In this document: piece by piece, positions 1 through 10,209 of the stretch | How positions within the stretch are numbered: the first letter of the stretch is position 1 | How the letters are laid out: every line of letters starts with the position of its first letter | Notes under the pieces: model-generated | What the model was told of the DNA's origin: nothing | Seen by the model: the letters and a program-made list of their open reading frames with translations, nothing else | The model's database searches: none | Position numbers and translations under genes: made by a program | Assembly: GCA_963682025.1 (NCBI GenBank) | Contig: OY821520.1 | Location: 91,967,992 to 92,031,991 of the forward strand | DNA: 64,000 nt | Source of the DNA: Cordilura impudica | Taxonomy: Eukaryota > Arthropoda > Insecta > Diptera > Scathophagidae | Reading direction: 5' to 3'

Positions 1-523
1 AAATGGATCTCGTTTCACTCTCAGAATACTCAGTGGATCAAGCTCTTTCTTTTGGGCTATTAACTGTTTAAATTCGTTGAGTTTGAGGAAAGTTATGCGT
101 GCACAATCAACTTTACATTATGCAACACGAAAGTTAACGTACAGATTTCATTACAATATTTGCATAACACATACCCTGTGTTGAATTGTGAATTGCCAAA
201 AATTTTAATACCTTTAGGTGGCATACAAGGTGGCCTTTATTTCTGTGTCTTCAACAAATATTTATAATGAAATAAACTTAATGAATTAAATAGATTAAAA
301 AACAGTGAAAGAAATAGATTGAATGATAAAATAAAACTTCCTAGAATTTGCACTCAAATTTCGAGGGCTGGGTAGTAAAAGTGAAAAAAATGCTCCTTTT
401 CTTAAAAAAAATTGTCTTTTTTAAAAAAGTATGTATATATTCTTAAAAAGTCTTCTTTCAAAATTTCCTTTTCATAAAAAGTAGAAAACATTTTCTTGAA
501 AAGTACTTTCTTTTAAAGAAGTG
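1..523. other. Intergenic AT-rich sequence, no gene seen
   Basis: No coding frame with a recognisable domain is visible. From about 380 to 520 the sequence is T-rich and low in complexity, with repeated TTTTCTT and TTAAAAA runs. Similar T-rich sequence lies on the far side of the transposon at 524-1723. A short remnant of a Helitron 3' end is annotated separately. Confidence 0.6.
335..377 (+). repeat. Probable remnant of a Helitron 3' end
   Basis: The stretch CCTAGAATTTGCACTCAAAT, followed by TTCGAGGGCTGGGTAGT, resembles the terminal hairpin and 3' end of the 357-bp Helitron at 61359-61715. There the sequence runs CCTAGAAATTGCACTCG, then AATTTCGAGCGC, then about ten bases and CTAG. Here the stem is imperfect and the final CTAG is degraded to GTAG. 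The upstream body cannot be followed, so this may be only an eroded tail. Confidence 0.4.
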
Positions 524-1723
524 AAGGGTTTTTCAACAGGGACGCTACAAAAGTAGAAAGACAGGGACAGCAAACGACGCCATATTTCTTGCCGCTCTTT
601 TGACATTTCTCTTCAGTAAGGTCTGCCATTCCATGGTCGAAAGATACACGACCCAACAACGAGTCGAAATTATTAAAATTTACTACCGAAATTCGGAGTC
701 AGTGGCCTCAACGTTAAAAGCTACGTCCAATTTATGGTCGTCATAATCGTCCTAGCAAATCAACAATTGAACGTCTAATGGAAAAATTTGAATACACAGG
801 CACAGTACAAAATGTTCCCGTGCCAGTGAGACAAAGGAGTGCCCGTAGTGTCGCGAATATTGCTGCCGCTGAGGCTTCAGTTGAAGAAAGCCCAAATGTG
901 TCTCTCACACGTCGTTCTCAAGCGTTGGTCATCTCTGTGACGTCGTTGTGGCGAATTTTGCGAAAAGATCTTGGCCTACATCCTTACAAGCTCAAATTGA
1001 CGCAAGAACTGAAGCCGCTTGATCACCAGAAGCGCCGTATGCTCGTGAACTGGGGTAAGCAACAACTTGAAAATGATTCGGATTTTCATCGAAAAATCAT
1101 CTTCAGCGATGAGGCTCATTTCTGGCTGAATGGCTTCGTCAATAAACAAAATATGCGTTATTGCTCAGACAGCAATCCACACGTACTCCATGAGTCATCA
1201 TTGCATCCCGAAAAAATTACGGTTTGGTGCGCTTTATGAGCCGGCGGCGTCATTGGGCCGTACTTCTTCCGTGATGATCAAGACCGGCACGTTACTGTGA
1301 ATGGAAATCGCTACCGTTCAATGATAACCGAATATTTTTGGCCCCAATTGGATGATATGGACTTGGAGGACATGTGGTTATGTGGTTCCAACAGGACGGC
1401 GCCACAAGCCACGCAGCGAATGTCACAGTCAATTTATTGGAAACCAAGTTTGGAGAACGTGTTATCTCACGAAATGGTCCAGTCGATTGGCCGCCTCGGT
1501 CGTGCGATTTGACGCCGTTGGACTATTTCCTGTGGGGCTACGTCAAGTCTGTGGTCTATGCCAACAATCCAGCGACGATTGATGACTTCGTACGAATATC
1601 GAACGTGAAATTACATAATGGCATCGAACGTACTTTCACAGGAATAAAGAATTTCATTGATATCCAAAACCGTTTTTGTTTTATTTAAAAAAACTTTTGT
1701 AGCGCTCTTATGGAAATACCCTT
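524..1723 (+). mobile_element. Tc1/mariner DD41D (rosa-like) DNA transposon, decayed
   Basis: Imperfect terminal inverted repeats of about 31 bp bound a 1.2-kb unit. The left end reads AAGGGTTTTTCAACAGGGAC and continues GCTACAAAAGT. The reverse complement of the right end begins AAGGGTATTTCCATAAGAGC and also continues GCTACAAAAGT. A TA follows the right end (1724-1725), while the left flank is TG, which may be a mutated TA. The unit encodes a DD41D transposase on the + strand. The AAGGGT terminus is shared with the DD41D element at 35543-36728. The transposase is broken at several points, so the copy cannot be autonomous. Confidence 0.85.
633..1688 (+). pseudogene. DD41D transposase pseudogene (rosa-like)
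   Basis: In an intact relative this transposase would bind the element's inverted repeats and cut and paste it into TA sites in the nucleus. ATG at 633 starts a basic N-terminal helix-turn-helix region. A second DNA-binding segment (RRSQAL...RILRKDLG) follows. The catalytic aspartates are visible in SDEAHF (codon 1108), FQQDGA (codon 1395) and LTPLDYF (codon 1521). Exactly 41 residues separate the second and third, the DD41D signature. Breaks are a one-base loss near 720, an in-frame TGA at 1237 where relatives have Trp, and an 8-bp tandem duplication at 1372-1387 that shifts the frame just before the second Asp. The C-terminus also looks shortened. The three acidic residues themselves are all retained. 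Confidence 0.85.
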
Positions 1724-4059
1724 TACCTTTTATAAAAAAATAATTTCCTTCAAAAAGTATCTTTCCTTAAAAACAGCATTTTCTTGAAAAATGTTTTTCC
1801 TTGAAAAGAAAAAAATCCTCCACACCACTCCACAGAGAGTATATTAGGGTCGCCCTTCATTATATGGAGGGGATAAAAAGTGTTAGAATTTAAAGTCTAA
1901 AGTTTAAGTTTAAAGTTATTCTTTATCTGAAATATGTTATTTTAAATAATTTGATTTATTATACCTCCAAAGCACTTACTTCTCTAATAAAATGCATACA
2001 TGCTTTTATCAGATTCAGGCATATATTAGGCCGTATTAAAATTAGTTAGTATAAAAAAAAACGTAAAACTAAAAATTCCGAATCTTAAGTTCGAAAACGA
2101 AATCATTTTGTTTTAGCAAAAATTATACATGAAATTTGGCCATGAAATACTTTTCCAACATGAGTAATGGCCAAATACAAAAAAATTGGCAAAAGTTCAT
2201 GGTTAATGTACAGTCATTTTATTTCTTTTTACAAGTTAGTATTTTGAAATCATTACTTGTAAATCTCAACTTTCTCTAACCGTTATTGTTCACGTACTTA
2301 AAACAGAGTTGTATTTTAAACTTACCTTTTTCACATTCCGTTGCCATAATGCAACTGTGTGCCGTAAGCCACACCATGGTGTGTCTATAACTGTTTTACT
2401 GCATTTTCTTTTTTAGCTCTTCGTTTATTTGCTTTGTTTTGATTTTCAATTTTTGGTTTTTTGTTACACAAACAAAAAATAATTTGAAAAGAATCACTGC
2501 ATTTGTTTGTACACAGCACAGAGTAACAATTTTTTTTTTATTCCCACACAAACAATAATGCTTACTCAACATAAAATACAATTTTTTTTTAAACCGGTTT
2601 CAATTTGAACTGTGGTTTTATTTTGCTTATTTTGGTTTTGAACGAATCACAAATAACGACGATGCGTTTTTTTCTTCTTGTATATTTTTGCGCTTCCGTA
2701 TACATAAACAAAAAACTCAAAAAAAAAAAAAAATTTTGTAAAGATTTTTATCAATAAATGAAACTTGATTTATTTTATTAGGATAATATTAGAAAACACC
2801 ACTAATTAATTCATAAGATTCGAATTACAATGTTTTACTATCCAGAATCTTTAAGAGTTTGTTTAGAACGTGATTGAAAAAGTATCTTCTAGTTTACTTT
2901 TATTATCGCATCGTTTTTCAGTCTTTTAACACAGCGACATCACTTTTTCCACCCGTCTTTCGTATGCAAACCTGTAGAATGCTTAAAGCAGACTAAAGTG
3001 AAGCTTTGATCTAACCAAAATTTACTCGATATAAACTCATACATGCACAATGTATGGCAAATAAAGACTGGTTTTTTATTGTATACCTAATGAAGAGCTT
3101 TACTTTAGTTGGGAATAAATGGGACTATTTCAGTGTTGGTACAGTGTAGTCAAATATATTTAAGAACTAAATAAACAAATGCATTTGTGAAAGAGTAGAG
3201 ATTTTCTCTTAATTTTAAATACGATGAAATCGCAAGTTTTATAAAAATTCCTAGAAATAACTTATATAGCTACGACATTCTTGTTTGGCTGTTGAAGGCT
3301 TTAAGGATGCACTTTTGATCATCAATATCTCCAGGAAGTAATTGAGTTTTAAATATTTTTCTTTTAAACGAAATTTTCCTATTTAAAATCCTTCAAGAAA
3401 ATTACAGAACTTAACTAAAACTCCTTAAATGTCTATTACATGGTTATATTTTATATATGAAAAAAAAATTAAGCAGTTACTACCCATATCATCATTAAAT
3501 TTTGGAGGTTATGGTCTTGTCATGGACACTCTCTAACATTTTGTTATACGTTTTTCAATGTCGCATAAAATACCCCTTTAATCAGAGTATTATGAGCTTG
3601 ACCTGTAGTCACCACTTATTTTAAACTTAGCATCACTTGCCGAGTCGGTTTGGCGATGTCCATCCGTCTTCCCATGTAATTCAAACTACAGGTTGGAAAT
3701 AGAATTATTTTGATAAAATTTTTCGATTTAAATATCACAATATATATTGAACGTGTAGCATGCAGTATTCATGGATCCATACAATGGATTTCAAAATAAG
3801 AGGCCATTCTGCGATGTAACATGTAACAGTGCCCTAAGATTTTATCAGATGATCTCCACTGAATTTGGTGACTCTGTTGATGTTCAGGCCTGGACTTAAT
3901 AAAAATATCTTCTATGAAAGCTACTTTAATTGCACTAACATCTAGATTTTTATATACAGTGAGTGACAATACAATGGAAACTTTAACAAAGTAAAAAATT
4001 TTATCCAAAATTAAAAACTCTTTTAGTAATTTAAGAATTTGTATGTTTTATTTATTTAA
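1724..4059. other. AT-rich stretch with no recognisable gene
   Basis: I find no domain-bearing frame on either strand over about 2.3 kb. Frames here are short, Phe/Ile/Lys-rich and without motifs. Homopolymer A and T runs are common, for example around 2520-2600 and 2710-2735. It may be old repeat sequence or intron/intergenic DNA; I cannot tell which. Confidence 0.5.
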
Positions 4060-4241
4060 CTAGCTGTTTTTACCCGGTCTTGCCCGGGATCCAAAGGCCT
4101 TTGATTTGAAAAATGGTTCACTATGCTTACCAGGCGCTGAGTACTTAGTGTCCAATGAACAAATTCCTCAAAAAAATTAACTTTCTCCCCAAAAATTTGT
4201 ATGATATTAAAAAAACCAAAAATTTTAAATTGAAATAAAAA
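4060..4241. repeat. Left end of a cassette repeat related to family C
   Basis: The segment opens CTAGCTGTTTTTACCCGG followed by TCTTGCCCGGG, a GC-rich, partly self-complementary start. It resembles the starts of family C repeats at 24340 (AGCTGTAACCCCTTGTGC) and 59790 (AGCAGTTACCCGATGC). The likely other half, with tandem cassettes and a CAAA-rich end, lies at 5205-6062. A family A fragment lies between them. That the two parts belong together is an inference from the shared layout. Confidence 0.45.
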
Positions 4242-4570
4242 ACAAGTAAGAAAATTATAGTCGGTCTAGACCGACTATACGATACCCTATACCATGCGTT
4301 TAGAAACCCTATCTCTTAGGCCCAACTAATTGGATATAGAAAATAAGCATAAATCAAATTTGAGTGGGATTTTAATTATTTTTTTTGGCTGCAGATATGA
4401 AAAAGTTCATATCGGATGCTATATCTATATGGGGACTAGGCCCAAAAATGGACCGATCATCATCGTGTTTAGTAAAGTCTCTTTTATTTTGCAAAAATAT
4501 ATACAAACAAAATTTGAGAAGAATCAGTGCAATATTTTTGTTTTTTGATAGATTTAGATTTGATAGGTTT
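4242..4570 (-). repeat. INE-1-like family A element, 3'-half fragment
   Basis: This fragment starts with the family A 3' terminus in reverse (ACAAGTAAGAAAATTATAG). It contains the perfect palindrome at 4256-4279 (half-site TATAGTCGGTCT) and then the sub-terminal ATACCCTATACCA. Similarity to complete copies stops near 4570, so the microsatellite core and the 5' end are missing. It appears to sit inside the cassette repeat that starts at 4060. Confidence 0.8.
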
Positions 4571-5204
4571 AAGTTTGAAGTTTATTTATTTTGCAAACAT
4601 CAAATATAACGGAATCGTTTGCATATTAAGAAATCAGAAGTTTTAAAAATTGAATTACTTCATTCAATAAATGATCATCATTGAGCAGAGACGTCAAATT
4701 TATAGAAGTTTCAAAAATGGAAAATGAATGCGACGTTTAAAATTGTGCCGCAAGGGTTGGTTTAAGCAACTGCTTATAGTATATGTTTGGCCTATTTTGA
4801 TCAACAGGTAATTATTGCACACACGTAGATAAAATTGATCATAAGACTTTTCACTGAGCTGTGTTCCGCGAGCGAGTTGCGTGAGCGTTTGCGCGTTTGG
4901 CGCGTTTGTGTTCGCTAGCGAAAATATTATACTCTGGAGCAGGCGACATAAAATTGTCTATGAAAAAATCAGTCGTTTAAGGAGTTTCAGATTTCCCGGA
5001 TTCAGCTTGTCTTAGCCGCTGGATTTCTAAACGCACTTGAGTAGATTCAGGCATTTCCGCTTCTCTTAACAAAGCTTGCTGAGCTGCGTTCCGCGAGTGC
5101 GTCGAAATGATTCTATTGAAAAGAATACTGATTTTAAATGGGTATATTGCAGGACAGATATTGAGATCAGTATGCAAATTTTCACATAACTAAATATTTA
5201 AAAA
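4571..5204. other. Unassigned sequence with a short GC-rich patch
   Basis: No gene is seen. At 4850-4920 there is a GC-rich patch full of GCG trinucleotides. The phrase GAGCTGTGTTCCGCGAGCGA near 4856 is partly repeated as GAGCTGCGTTCCGCGAGTGC near 5082, giving a diverged direct repeat about 226 bp apart. The function is unknown. Confidence 0.4.
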
Positions 5205-6062
5205 ATTTATTAAATAAAAATATGTAGAAATTTAAGAATGAATTTGGGGAGAAGTTCATTTTTTTATTTCGTAAAAAAAATGGGGAATTTGTTAATTTCT
5301 TTTGGGGACCTCTTTTTAAATTTGGGGAATTTGTTCATCGTGAAGTTATTCCCGCGTTTACCAAATTTCAGAGAAATCCATTGAAAAATACAAAGTTGTA
5401 TAGCGAACAAATGTACCAAAAAACATAAAATGAGTTTTATAAAAAAGTGGGCGTAAAGGTAGGCATGGCCAGAAAGATATATAACCTGACCTTCGCTGGA
5501 CTACAGAGATCACGTATATCAAATTTCAGGGAATGCCGTTGAAAAAAAAAGTTTGTACAGCTGTCAAACAAAGAAACAAATAAGAAGAAGAAAAAAATTA
5601 TATATACATATAGAAGTAGGCGCAAAATTAGGCGTGGCTGGTAAGAAGCATATGAAGATCTCGCCTGGAGTACAGAAAAATAAAAATTTGTTTAGCGAAC
5701 AAATATACCAAAAAGAGAAAGATAATCTTGCATAAAAAGTGGGCGTAAAAGTAGGCGTGGCCGTAGGAATCATATGGCAACCTTGCCTGGAGTACAGAGA
5801 CTGTGCGTACCAAATTTCAGAAAAATCCGTTGAAAAATAAAAATTTTTATAGCAAACAAATATACCAAAAAAAGAAAATGAATTTTGTATAAAAAGTGTG
5901 CGTAAAAGTAGGTGTGGCCGGTAAGAACCATATGGCGACCTTTCCTGGACTACAGAGATCGTGTGTACAAAATTTCAGAGAAATTCGTTGAAAAATAAAA
6001 ATTTGTATAGCGATCAAACAAACAAACAAACAAACAGAAAATGAATTTTATGTATATAGATA
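5205..6062 (+). repeat. Tandem cassette repeat, about four units of ~150 bp
   Basis: From about 5443 to 6060 a unit of roughly 150 bp recurs with divergence. It starts AAAAAGTGGGCGTAAAAGTA, then GGCGTGGCCGGTAAG. It continues through CCTGGACTACAGAGATCG, CAAATTTCAGAGAAATCCGT and AATTTGTATAGCGAACAAA. Units begin near 5443, 5591, 5735 and 5891. The last ends in repeated CAAA and ATGAATTTTATGTATATAGA. The layout (GC-rich start, tandem cassettes carrying GGCGTGGC, CAAA-rich and TATA-rich end) matches family C elsewhere in the window. Short Phe-rich frames on the minus strand are translations of the repeat, not genes. Confidence 0.7.
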
Positions 6063-6142
6063 CAGATAAAGTAAAATTACCAACGTGTCGATGGTAAAAC
6101 CGAACCCATAAAAGCCACGTTTTTATTATCTATACTCCCTTT

Positions 6143-6930
6143 ATGATACCCTATACCACTATGTGGTTTGGGTATAATGACTTTGTGCTGCTGTTTGTAA
6201 CTTCTAAAAATATTTGACCTATACCCAACTTTTATTATACCGATCGACTCAGAATCACTTTCTGAGTCGATTTAGCGATGTCCATCCGTCCTTCCGTCCG
6301 TCTGTGTGTCCATATAAACCTTGTAATCAAACTACAGGTCGCAAATATGAACATATTTTTATGAAATTTGGTATATGAGCTTTTATCAGCCATAGAATGA
6401 ACGCTTTTGAAATTGGTGAAAATCGGTCCATGTTCAGTCCTAGTCCCCATACAAATGACCCCTATGAAATCGACATAAATTGCCATTAGATCCAATTCTA
6501 ATATATATATCAGTCAAATTGGGTTTATATGTGTTTATTGTATCCATTAATCAGTAGTTCAAAAACAAATTCCCTATAGGACAATTCTTAGTTATAGGCC
6601 CCATATAGATCTTCTTCCCGATCTTCAATTAAATCTATCAAAAAACAAAAATATTACACAAATTTTTCTCAAATTTGGTTTGTATTTATTTTTTCAAAAT
6701 ATAAGTGACTTTACCAAGTATGGTCAGGATCGGTCCATTTTTCGACCTAGTCTGCATATAAATATAGCACCCGATATGAACTTTTTCATATCTGCATCCA
6801 AAAAAATTACTCAAATTTGGTTTATGCTTATTTTCTATTTCCCATTAGTTGGACCGAAGGGATAGGGCTCTAAACCATGGTATAGGGTATCATATAGTCG
6901 GTATGGACCGACTATAATTTCTTACTTATT
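6143..6930 (+). repeat. INE-1/DINE-1-like family A element, near full length
   Basis: This copy has both sub-terminal inverted repeats: ATACCCTATACCA at 6146-6158 and its complement at 6878-6890. The short GTCC-type microsatellite lies at about 6285-6310. The terminal hairpin TATAGTCGG/CCGACTATA has two mismatches in its centre, and the 3' terminus is CTTACTTATT. It lies between the cassette repeat and a second copy at 7312, both in the same orientation. Confidence 0.85.
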
Positions 6931-7311
6931 TGTAAATTGATTTACCATCATGTAATTGAATAATTGATTGACTGAAAATATCTATGTCAAAAATCAAAAA
7001 TTACTTAGATCATATTTGTTGTCGCCACGTGTCTGACTGTAAAGTTTCAGCTCGATTGGATCACAGGAAAAGGGTCAAAATCGATCCAAAGTTTTGTCGA
7101 CAGACAAGCACACAAGCAGACACTACGGGTTAATATAAAGGGGATAAAAAAAAAATATTAACATAAATTAGCTTAAGTTCAGAAAAAAATAACAAAACTT
7201 AAAAGTATTCACTTTTATGCTGTTGACAAAACATTGGAAACTGTTACTACACAATAATTGAAAACATTCCCTCTATTTTCGGTTTCAATATTTTGTTGGG
7301 TATCCATTATT
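6931..7311. other. Spacer between two family A copies
   Basis: No gene is seen. The segment around 7040-7140 contains AAGTTTCAGCTCGATTGGAT and a run of CAGACA/CACAAGCAGAC ending in GGGTTAATATAAAGGGGATA. It resembles the repeat at 9233-9440, and both look like tails of dispersed repeats. Confidence 0.4.
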
Positions 7312-8093
7312 TTTATACCCTATACCACTATGTGGTTTGGGTATAATGACTTTGTGCTGCTGTTTGTAACAACCAAAAATATTTGACCTAGACCCATCTT
7401 TAATTATACCGATCAAATCAGAATCACTTTCTGAGTTGATTTAACAATGTCCGTCCGTCCGTCCGTCCGTCTGTGTGTCCATGTAAAGCTTGTAATCAAA
7501 CTGCAGGTCGCAAATATGAATGTATTTTGATGAAATTTGGTACATAAGCTCTTATCCGCCATGGGATGAACGCTATTGAAATTGGTGAGAATCGGTCCAT
7601 GGTCAGACCTAGCCCCCATACAAATTACCCATATGAAATCGACATAAATTACCATAAGATCCAAATTGTCATATAGATCTTACTCAAATTGGGTTTGTAT
7701 GCGTTCATTACATCCATTAATGAGTAGTCCAAAAATGATCCCTTAGACCCCATATAGAGCTGCTTCCCGATCTTCACTTAAATCTATTAAAAAACAAAAA
7801 TATTGCACTGATTCTTCTCAAATTTTGTTTGTATAAATTTTTGCAAAATACAAGAGACTTTACCAAACATGATCAGGATCGGTCCATTTTTGGACCAAGT
7901 CCCTATATAGATATAGCATCCGATATGAACTTTTTCATATCTGCAGCCAAAAAAATTAATAAAAATCCCACTCAAATTTGGTTTTTGCTTATTTTCTATG
8001 TCCAGTTAGTTGGGCCTAAGAGATAGGGTCTCTAAACGCATGGTATAGGGTATCGTATAGTCGGTATAGACCGACTATAATTTTCTTACTTGT
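7312..8093 (+). repeat. INE-1/DINE-1-like family A element, complete
   Basis: The 5' end is TTTATACCCTATACCACTAT, with the sub-terminal repeat at 7316-7328. A (GTCC)n tract starts at about 7449. The inverted sub-terminal repeat is followed by a near-perfect 24-bp hairpin at about 8056-8079, and the copy ends in TTCTTACTTGTT. The frame coding for MDLMVIYVDFIWVICMG on the minus strand is family A sequence shared by many copies and is not a gene. Confidence 0.88.
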
Positions 8094-9232
8094 TTAGTAT
8101 TGATAATATCGATTGAGTTAACTGCCTGGCCGTATTTTTGATCCACAATTTTTCAGGGGCGTACTTTGCTCCGCGTATGAATATATTACGTCATTTAGAA
8201 TTTCCTTGGCCCGAAAAACAACCCTATACCATAATATTGCCACCGCCAAACTTATCGGCTTAATTTGTATATATTGATCTAGTCTTTTTCCTTTTCGTCA
8301 TCGTTGTTCCATCATCGTCTCTTAAATTAAGATGAGTCCATCTTGAAAGAGAACAGTATTCCAATTCAGTGTTGACCAGTTCAGGCATTCTTTAGCAAAA
8401 TTTATGCGAGCCAAACGTGCGATAACAGCCAAGATCAGCCTCAATTGCTCGTCGAGAAACAAAGCGAGCACATATTTTTTTTAGTTTCAAATTGTTAATG
8501 ACCTAGTTAGATAGCATTCTTTGACATTTTTTCAAAACTGTCTTGCTATTAAATTTTCCTACCTTTGACCCGTTTTACGGGGTTGCCGCCTTTATGTTGA
8601 GTAGTCACCTTACCTCTATCACAATATTTCTTGATAATTTTCCAAATTATGAATTTATTCGTAGAATATTTCTCACAGATTTACTTTTGCTTAGGACCGG
8701 TAGTAAAATCAATTATTATTCTGGTTTTTAACGCTTCATAAAACTTTATTATTGCCATTATTTTAAAATATTTAAATAACAGCTAATATGTAATACATTC
8801 TCTTTAATATAATTTTTTATTTTTATGGTTTTTAATCAACTCTGGTACAGAATTTTAAAAGTCTCCATTGCTTTGGCATTACTAAAAAAATACTTTTTTC
8901 TTTATTTATTTTTTAGTTGTATTTTTCTAATAAATTTGTTTGCAGTTCGATAATTTTACGACTTAACGCGAAGTTATTAAAAAACAAAATTTGCGAATTC
9001 AGAATTTCTTAAAAGTTTTAATTGTATATCGTGATGCACTATAAATCTATATCGTGATAAAATTTGGTTTCTATTTACTATATCCGTTATTTCTATTTAT
9101 TATATTCATAAGTCAACAGTCAGAGAGAGACTCTGTACAAAGCAGCCTCCCGATATTTTCTTAAAGCTCTCAGCAGTCAGATTCGTGAAATAATCTAACC
9201 AAAAAAACAAAGTTTTTATTAAAACTCTTTCT

Positions 9233-9440
9233 TTCCTTATGGACCAAGTTTCAGATTGATTGGATAAGGGGAAATGGGGCTTAAATCACTCCGTGACTGT
9301 GCGTGACTATCTTAAAATTAATCTTTGGCCACAAGTCTATGGACAAAGTTTCAGATCGATCGGATGAGGCGAAGTGAGGTTTTAATCTCTCCGTGACTCT
9401 GCGTGACTATGACAGACAGACAGACAGAGAGTTTGAGTTA
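9233..9440 (+). repeat. Two diverged direct units of a dispersed repeat
   Basis: Two units share AAGTTTCAGATYGATYGGAT followed by CTCCGTGACTSTGCGTGACTA. The first lies at about 9245-9313 and the second at about 9348-9410. The second runs into a (GACA)n tract. The GACA run and the TTTCAGAT phrase are typical of tails of dispersed insect repeats. The class is not determined. Confidence 0.55.
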
Positions 9441-9562
9441 AAAGAAATAGTTTAAAAAGGGGTATTTTAAATATATATTTTTTTCATAATAACTAATTAA
9501 GTTCATTTTATAAAAATGAATACACGCAGTTTTTATGTCATGTTTCAAAATTAAAAAATAAA

Positions 9563-9623
9563 AACAAGATAATTGTAGTCAAAGTCATTATAGCCTGACC
9601 ACATAGTAGTATAGGGTGTAAAT
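9563..9623 (-). repeat. Minimal family A derivative: two termini only
   Basis: The 61 bp read AAACAAGATAATTGTAGTC, resembling the family A 3' terminus, and then AAAGTCATTATAGCCTGACC and ACATAGTAGTATAGGGTGTA, resembling the family A 5' terminus, all in reverse orientation. About 700 bp of the middle is absent, including the hairpin, the core and the microsatellite. It looks like an extreme internal deletion of a family A copy. Confidence 0.55.
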
Positions 9624-10209
9624 ATCGCCATTTTTATTAGACCCCTTCCGCAAGTAGAGCTTCGCAATAACCATCAGAGAGTCTCAATGAATCATCTAAA
9701 ATTAATAAAACAAACAAATACAAAATCTAGTCTTTCTGAAAATGATCGAAATGGCGGCTTTTGACAGTTTACTCCCGGATTTACAAACAAAAAGCATTAG
9801 TTTATCGAAATTTTGATAATTTTTTTCATATGCATCTTTTATTAAGGTTTCCTCAATATTAGTCCTCCATTCCATCCCTTATTTTCTCTCTCTTTCACTT
9901 GCTTTTTTTCCTTTATTCTGTATTGAATTTTATAGCGATCTTGATAAATTTGAAACGTTCGTCAATGCTAAATTTTGTTTGGTCGTCATATCGGATGTGG
10001 GTTAATGCGATAAAACGCGGTTTCACTCAAAACTACTATCTCGATACTGTGAATAATGAATTGTAGACTCTGATCCATATTACTTAGTTATACAGACTAT
10101 AGCCTTTAAACACGAGATTTCTATTATAAGAAAAGAAAAGCATCTAAAGAAGTTATTCGAAACCTTTTTTTTTTATTTTTTATTTTTTTTTTATTATATC
10201 AGTATTATA

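Larger units (their letters stand above)
8094..10207. other. Mostly unassigned AT-rich sequence with repeat remnants
   Basis: No domain-bearing frame is visible. Two repeat remnants inside it (9233-9440 and 9563-9623) are listed separately. The stretch 8100-8520 is slightly richer in GC than its surroundings but has no open frame of note. Confidence 0.45.

Noticed and set aside
3769..4008. 79-residue minus-strand frame considered as a small gene.
   Set aside because: No domain, no signal peptide pattern, no splice context; a frame of this size is expected by chance over the kilobases scanned.
5443..6060. Regularly spaced repeats considered as a CRISPR-like array.
   Set aside because: Units of ~150 bp are diverged along their whole length with no unique spacers, the context is eukaryotic repeats and no Cas genes are present.
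6235..6495. Recurrent 60-110-residue frame (MDLMAIYVDFIGVICMG...) that also appears near 7413, 36950, 40723, 47451 and 58535, suggesting a conserved small protein.
   Set aside because: It is the translation of the same segment of the family A repeat in each copy, with no start context, varied ends and stops in some copies. The DNA repeat explains it.
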